Shown piece by piece: positions 58,333 to 64,000 of a stretch of DNA of 64,000 bases (positions are counted from its first letter, which is position 1; each line of letters starts with the position of its first letter). The notes beneath the pieces are model-generated. The model made no database searches, was not told the origin of the DNA, and saw only the letters and a program-made list of their open reading frames with translations. The DNA is from Saccharum officinarum (lineage: Eukaryota > Streptophyta > Magnoliopsida > Poales > Poaceae): positions 87,351,248 through 87,415,247 of the forward strand of contig CM036158.1 in the NCBI GenBank assembly GCA_020631735.1, written 5' to 3'. The translations under genes were made by a program, and so were the position numbers.

Positions 58333-58589
58333 CTCACTCATCCTAAAATATAATGGATCCAAGTTTGTTCTAAGTCAAACTATGATAACTTTGACAAAAA
58401 TTTTATTATAGTAAAAATAAAAGTTACAACATCAAATTAGCATCATAGGATAATTATGAAATAGATTTTCATAATTTACATCTTTGATGTGATATATGTT
58501 AATACTTCTCTCTGTAAATATGGTCAAACTTTGCATAATAATTTGACTTGGGACAAACTTGGATCTCTTGTATGTTAGAACAGAGGAAG
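58333..58589. mobile_element. Stowaway MITE, 257 bp
   Basis: The left end is CTCACTCATCCTAAAATATA and the right end is TATGTTAGAACAGAGGAAG, with TA flanks at 58331-58332 and 58590-58591. AAGTTTGTTCTAAGTCAAAC is answered by TTTGACTTGGGACAAACTT. The outer TIR has diverged. Confidence 0.78.
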
Positions 58590-59194
58590 TAGTTCATTAG
58601 TTGGAAAATATGAGCTAAATCGGACTAAAAGCTACCATACAACATGAAAAGACACAAATGCCCTTCCACATATCCCTTTCTCTCTGCTCTCTCCCAATGT
58701 GCAAAGTGTAGTGTAGTCTACCTAAGCATGACTTACCTAAAGTTTAGTTAATATCTACCACCTAAACTTTAGGTGACTTAAATTTTAGTCCAACTAAACT
58801 CTAGTGCTATGTGATCCAAACAATCCTTAGTTAGGTTTTGGAGTTAAGGAATATTTGTGGCATCTACAATGGTGGCAGTTGTGTGGCAAAGAAGGATAGA
58901 TAGGTGGTGGTAGCTGGCATGGTGGTTGGAGTGGCTAGCGGAGGTAAATGGGACTCAGCAAACAAAGCCACCGTGGTTGGAGGAGGTGTATGTGTGTTAA
59001 GGATGTATTGTCAGAGATGATGAGGGAAGCAGGGCTGGGCAAAGACCAAGGAAAAAATAGCAAATGACTCTTTCACTCATAAGCATCTAGGTCCCAAAAG
59101 GTAAGCGATAATTTTCAGTGGTTAATGAGACAACCATGCCAACATTTGTTTTTAAGGAATAATTTCAAAGTTAGATCACAATACACAAGATAAA
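58590..59194. other. Spacer before the LTR
   Basis: Nothing recognisable. A GTGGTGG-rich patch lies near 58870-58950. Confidence 0.4.
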
Positions 59195-59855
59195 TGTGAT
59201 CCCTGAAAGACCAAGTTTGGTTTTGGTAATTAATGACACCAAGTTGCTAATGCCATGTGTTAAGTATTTTGAGTTAGGCATAAGCAACACATGTGATGAA
59301 GGTGTACGTGGCAAGGAGTGGTGGCCACAAGATCACAAAGAAATGGTGCATGAACATGAAATGACGATCATGGTGGAGATGCACATAATATGATGGACAT
59401 GATGATCAAGTGGAGGAGAAGGATCTAAGAGCGCAAGGCAAAGGTATAACCATAGGGTTTTCCTTTTGCCGGTCTAAGATGAGTAGAGAAGTGATTGACT
59501 GGGTTTAGGATACATAGCCGACTATCAAGAGGGGCAATCACGGTTAGCTCGGGAATCAAGTGCCACTAGATCAATGTCTTGAGCATATGCATTAGGATCT
59601 AGTTGAGAGCTAACATAACGCCTTGGAAAATGTTTGTGAAATGCTAACACACATGCACATGGTGGTGTACACTTGGTGGTGTTAGCACATTTGCGAAGGC
59701 GGTGGAGTTTAAGCGGTAGAGAGGGGTTTGAGTTCCTCTCTCCCTCCTGTCGAGCTTGCGAGGCGGGATTCGGCGCTTTTTGGAGAAGTGAAACGCCTAT
59801 TTTCTACTGCGTCGAAAGTCGGAAAAGAAACGGAGGCGAACGGTGGTCACTGCGT

Positions 59856-60297
59856 TGACCGGACGCTGCACCGGACGCGGTCCCGGTTTGACCGGAGCGT
59901 CCGGTCAGCTCAACACAGCGCGCTTAGGGTTTGTGACCGGACGCTGGTCTGGCCTGACCAGCGCGTCCAGTTAGTTCTCCTGAGCGAATCAGAGCGCGCG
60001 ACCGGCGCGTCCGGTCCCTCACGGAACCGGAGCGTCCGATCAGGCGTCCAGAGGGGCAGAGCGAAGCGGAGTGACGATCGGACGCGCGGCGCGTCCGGTC
60101 ACGTGCGATCGGACGCGTCCAGTCTCAACGGGAGCATACTGGAACGCGACCGGACGCGGGCACTATCGCGTCCGGTCAATCGGTTCAGCGCGTCCGGTCA
60201 CGACAACGGCTAGTTCTGACACACACTGTTTCTTGCTGTCGTGTAGTGACCGGACGCGTCCGGTCACCCTGACCGGAGCGTCCGGTCAGCGCGATTT
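59856..60297. repeat. Array of GACCGGACGC / GCGTCCGGTC words within the LTR
   Basis: Roughly twenty degenerate copies of GACCGGACGC and its complement lie in about 440 bp, several back to back as the palindrome GACCGGACGCGTCCGGTC (near 60250). They sit just upstream of the LTR TATA box at 60338. CpG content is extreme relative to the surroundings. Confidence 0.85.
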
Positions 60298-60337
60298 TCG
60301 CTGCGTCGTCTGTAACGGCTAGCTGCGTACCCCTTCA

Positions 60338-60346
60338 TTATAAATA
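60338..60346 (+). promoter_or_regulatory. TATA box of the LTR
   Basis: TTATAAATA lies immediately after the GC-rich word array, in the position expected of the U3 core promoter. Confidence 0.6.
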
Positions 60347-61205
60347 GAGGGTGTCCGGGGTTTGAGGAAAACTCTTGCATATTTTAAGACCTAGAGACAT
60401 CCTTTGAGCTAGAGAACAACCCCTCCACTCATCTCTTTGATTGATTGCACATCTTAAGTGAAATTGAGTGAGATTCAAGTGTATTGCTTGAGAGTTGCAT
60501 TCTAGAGGCACTTGATCTTCGAGTTGCTGTGGATTTCTTGTTACTCTTCCGTGTTTCCCGACACGGTAGACAGCTTGGAGCAGCGGAGGTGATTGAGCTC
60601 GCAATTGGAGATTGTTGGAGCCCTCACCTAGTGTTGTAAGGGGTTCTTGATCCTTCCCCGTGGGAGTTCGCAAATTGGATACTCTAGTGGAGCTCATGGC
60701 TTGGAGGATCCTCATCTTGTGTTCGGTTGTGTGGCGCCGGCCGAGGGCTCGACTCTTGATAGTCGATTAGCTCGTGAACCGACAAGTGGGTGCATCGCCA
60801 CAACGAGGAGTAGCTTGTCGGGAAGCAAGTGAACCTCGGTAAAAAATCTTGTGTCATCTCTTTGCCGAGGATTTCTCTTGTGGTTGATCATTGTGATTGA
60901 TTCTTCAAGTGCATTGCTTCTCTACATCGTTGGTATAAGAATCAAGTCACTTGCTCTTTACTTTCTTGTACTAATCTTAGTGTAGCTTTTTCACATAGGA
61001 GTAAGTAGCTTAGTGACTTAGTCTTGTTGGTGTGTACTAGAAATCATAGCCTTGCTTCACTAGATTTGTATAGGTGGCTTGCATAGTATAGTTGAGCTAG
61101 AGCTAGATTTAGCTTAGCCATCTTTTATACTAACGTGGTTGTTTAGTGAAGCTTGTAGATTTTTAAATAGGCTATTCACCCCCCTCTAGCCATTTGGACC
61201 TTACA

Positions 61206-62308
61206 ATCCCCAATTTCAAATACAAGGCGATCAAGGACTTGGAGTGATGGCTAATGATCTTTCTAGAGCCAAGTATGACAAAGGAGATAAATGATACTTA
61301 GTTAGATAGGTTTTGCTAATTTCTAGTCTTTGACTGTACTATTAGGAGGGGAAGGAGGGTTAGTAGTCTGAACTTTGAGTTATCTGAGATTAACTAGAGA
61401 TGCACACTTGGTAAACAAATAGTTTAGAAGGCTAGTTCATGCAGAAACGAAACAAAGGAAACAAGTTTGACTTAAATCTGAGTATGGACAAAGAAATTGG
61501 AGTCAAAGCAAGAAAATTGCATTGGTTGGACTGTTTGCATGTCGAGAATATGAACAGGTCGAACAGACAGAGCTGCTGACTTGCAGAGCCCTTTGATGGT
61601 GGTAGTATTCCTAAGTATTATCCATATGGTCTGGTGGTGGGATTAGAAGTGATGACGAACAATTGAAATCCTATTTGACCAAGTATTAGCATGTGGCACT
61701 GTGCAATTCAACTAGTCAGGCGATTTGGTGGTGGCAGTGTTGTACGTGTGACGTTGGTTGAAGGTTAAGTTTTTGTAGTATAATGGGATTGATGATCAGG
61801 CACTATGTCTTGGTGAGCGGCGAGCAAATAATGGTGTTAGCTAGCACTTGGCACAAAACTACGTAGTTGCACTAACTAGGCAGTCCAACGGTGCTGATTA
61901 TCCGACCCTTGTATTTTGCAAGTTGCGCTAGTAGTCGATTTAATTTTACCTTGGCTTCTACCACCAATATTGCTGAATTTGGAGCCAGAACTCAACTTGC
62001 ACTAAAAATTTGGTTTGACTTAACGAGTTCTACAATTTTTGGTGAATATTTGTTTGTGGGTGCTAACTGGGCAAGTTTGGTGGCATTCAAGGCTAGTAGC
62101 ATGGTAGCCCAGCCTTGCTATGATGTTTATTTTCTCCCTCCTCAATACAACACGACCATGAGTGATCCAAGGTACGCCCTGCAAAAGCCTAGTTCATTTG
62201 GACATGCCTAAGACCGGAGGTCTAACAACAAGAAAGGGAGAATTGCCCATCCAAGCCCAATGTGCAGCCCACTTCGACGAGGAGGTCACCCACACCATCC
62301 AAATTACT
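61206..62308. other. Probable retrotransposon internal debris, no intact gene
   Basis: The first 100 bases resemble a retroelement leader and gag start. The rest shows no recognisable reading frame of useful length. Confidence 0.35.
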
Positions 62309-62536
62309 AAGGCTTTGTTTGGATACTCATATAGTTCACCAACTTAAATTCCACACCAAACAACTCCAACACACATGGATTAAGATGAATACATGGGTAT
62401 CTTTGGATGTTGTAGGATTCATCTCATTTCACATGTGTGTTGATGTGGATTGGGGTGGAATTTAGTTCAAGTTCCACTCCAATCCACCCAACACATGTGG
62501 ATTGATGTAAATCTAACTACATCCAAATAAGGCCTG
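62309..62536. mobile_element. MITE with AAGGCYTTRTTTGGAT ends
   Basis: The left end AAGGCTTTGTTTGGATACTC is inverted at the right end as ACTACATCCAAATAAGGCCT. Internal words ACACATGTGGATT and ACACACATGGATT pair. Non-coding. Confidence 0.65.
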
Positions 62537-62800
62537 AGGTGGATATCCCATGGTTGAGTGTTGCTCAAGACAGTCGTACCACAACATCGAAGCAACCATG
62601 GCCTTTGCAAACTGACTCCAAGAGCTAATCTAACCCATCCATCAAGAGGCGGTGCCAAGGGGACGACATCCATAGGTCGACCAGCCTATGTGATGCTTGA
62701 AGCTAAGTAGCCTGATGCGCTTGCAGATGTTGGAATTGGATAACATGCTTCTCTTCCCTTGGAAAGTTCTTCGCACCGAATCTCGGGACGCGATTCTTTT

Positions 62801-62813
62801 AAGGGGGGAGGGC
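62801..62813 (+). other. Polypurine tract of an LTR retrotransposon
   Basis: AAGGGGGGAGGGC lies directly before the TGTAACACC of the LTR, the position of the plus-strand primer. The preceding GGGACGCGATTCTTTTAAGG is typical wording just upstream of gypsy 3' LTRs. Confidence 0.7.
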
Positions 62814-64000
62814 TGTAACACCTGAGGTGTTTGCCACCAGTTAAGCAGTGAGTTTGAGCTCAAACATGGTAGATTAAATGGTGATGAAGATGTCAAGGTC
62901 AAACCTATGGAAGCGAGCCCCAACCTAAAACTTGGATGTTGCACCATTGCTTCGCATATAGGCCATTTTCAAGATATATGCTTGGGTGGTGTTATTGCAA
63001 TATCTTCATGTGTCTCACCTTAGTACCTATCTATATTGGTCACTCAAAAAGTTTTATGAAGTTTGGAATCAAAAAGTCACATGAAATGATAAGTTATATC
63101 CTTGTTGGAATGATTTTACTAAGTGCTTGAATTGCATTATTAAGTGGATGGAAATATAGGTCATCAACCAAACCTTGCAACCTTGCCCAAATGACTCTAG
63201 ATGGACTCTACAACAAAAGTCGTAAAAGGTTCGTGTTGAGCAAATGCCCCAAAAAATGCTCCAATTGATCAAAAAGGATAATCTAAGCTTTATCGTGATC
63301 CTACTTTGGTCAAAGTATAACAGCAGTTTCTATATCAGTTTTGAGGTTAAACCTTAAATGAGAGTTGTAGTTCACTTTATGTAGAAGAAACTTTGTTTAA
63401 TGGTCAAGAGCTAGTTTGGTTTCTAACCTAGTCAAATAGAGTCTCAAAGATTGGATTAGCTGCTGGTTTTCAGCCTTGGAAAATATTCTAAGTCATGGAA
63501 TTGTGGACTGACATTGACAGGTGGGCACATTGCGTTCTCAAAATTTTGTTAAACAACTGAAGTTGGACTCTTTATAAATGTTGGAGTGTTTAGAGTGGAG
63601 AAGAGCTCAGAGAAGTTTGAATGGATTTGGAGCTCATTTGGACCTTCAAAATTAATTCCCAAAACTGCTAGTTTCATCATACTCATGGACTTGGACCGGC
63701 AAGGACAAGACGGTTGGCGCATCGCGTTCTCGTGTTTTTGCTAAGCAACTCCAGTTGAGCCAAATACCAAAGTTGGAGTAGATAATGTGGAGGAGAGTAT
63801 GCAAAAGGATGACACCAGTTTGACTTAGTTTTGACATCCGAAAGTGAGTTTCCGCGATCACCATTGTTGTGTTGGCACTGCTGTCTTGGCAACCATTTTA
63901 CCGCTAATTGGTTGCTCTAATGACCTGAGTGCCTTAATAGAAGTTGTAGAGCAGGCCGAGGTGAGCAAACTTCGTTTTGAGCCCAAGGACTGATTCGACC
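62814..64000 (+). mobile_element. 3' LTR of a Ty3/gypsy-type element, running off the window
   Basis: Begins TGTAACACCTGAGGTGTTTGCC right after a polypurine tract. At least 1187 bp are present with no coding content and the end lies outside the window. The orientation is opposite to that of the unit ending at 57624, and both start TGTAACACC. Confidence 0.65.

Larger units (their letters stand above)
59195..61205 (+). mobile_element. LTR of a grass retrotransposon (probably Copia-like), about 2.0 kb
   Basis: Starts TGTGATCCCTGAAAGACC, continues TTTTGGTAATTAATGACACC, and ends AGGCTATTCACCCCCCTCTAGCCATTTGGACCTTACA. Both ends fit TG...CA and the wording of long Andropogoneae LTRs as I recall them. 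A promoter-like stretch CCTTCATTATAAATAGAGG (60331-60349) supplies a TATA box with the expected R-region start soon after. The following sequence (61206 on) contains GAGTGATGGCTAATGATCTTTC-like words resembling a gag start, but no clear primer-binding site. No equal 5-bp duplication is present at the two edges, so this is more likely the 5' LTR of a broken element than a clean solo LTR. Confidence 0.6.

Noticed and set aside
59195..61205. Clean solo LTR
   Set aside because: The 5-base flanks (ATAAA before, ATCCC after) do not match, and gag-like wording follows.

Overview
This is nuclear DNA from a grass, most likely of the sorghum, sugarcane, Miscanthus and maize tribe (Andropogoneae). The evidence is intron-containing plant genes, GC-rich single-exon genes with grass-type codon use, many Stowaway and Tourist MITEs typical of grasses, an RTE-type LINE, Ty3/gypsy debris, and an LTR packed with GACCGGACGC/GCGTCCGGTC motifs. 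The tribe is an inference from repeat style. One 100-base assembly gap (run of N) lies at 44671-44770. All identifications come from reading the sequence and from memory of the families; no database search was run. || Six protein-coding genes can be supported. They are: the 3' end of a CYP97B-type cytochrome P450 (72-2980, +, rest outside the window); an ATL-like RING-H2 E3 ligase (7779-8471, +); an eight-exon gene for an NT-C2 domain coiled-coil protein of 1211 residues (17944-11116, -); an SDHAF1-like LYR-motif assembly factor of mitochondrial complex II (24232-24498, +); an NDR1/HIN1-like LEA_2 membrane protein (35635-34868, -); and a three-exon Lsi2/Lsi3-like silicon efflux transporter (49680-51806, +). 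They are unrelated single genes on both strands and form no pathway or cluster. || The rest is transposon-rich. From 0.3 to 7.2 kb the P450 intron and its downstream flank hold three hAT-type non-autonomous elements with clear 8-bp target duplications, one carrying two further MITEs inside it. From 19.3 to 22.4 kb lies a dead RTE LINE, with a 5'-truncated sibling at 42.2-42.7 kb. From 26.1 to 28.7 kb lies a scrambled Ty3/gypsy remnant. From 36.26 to 39.20 kb lies a retroposed element with an L1-type ORF1 but no ORF2, bounded by a perfect 17-bp target duplication. From 52.8 to 57.6 kb lies a low-coding LTR-type repeat with a 167-bp pure TA tract. From 59.2 to 61.2 kb lies a complete LTR-like unit, and from 62.8 kb to the end the start of another LTR preceded by a polypurine tract. 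|| I saw no clear evidence for a new multi-gene system. The observations most worth following are the ORF1-only (half-LINE) retroposon, the hAT family with four members in one window, the precisely dated nested insertions, the palindrome-rich LTR and the order-inverted gypsy remnant.
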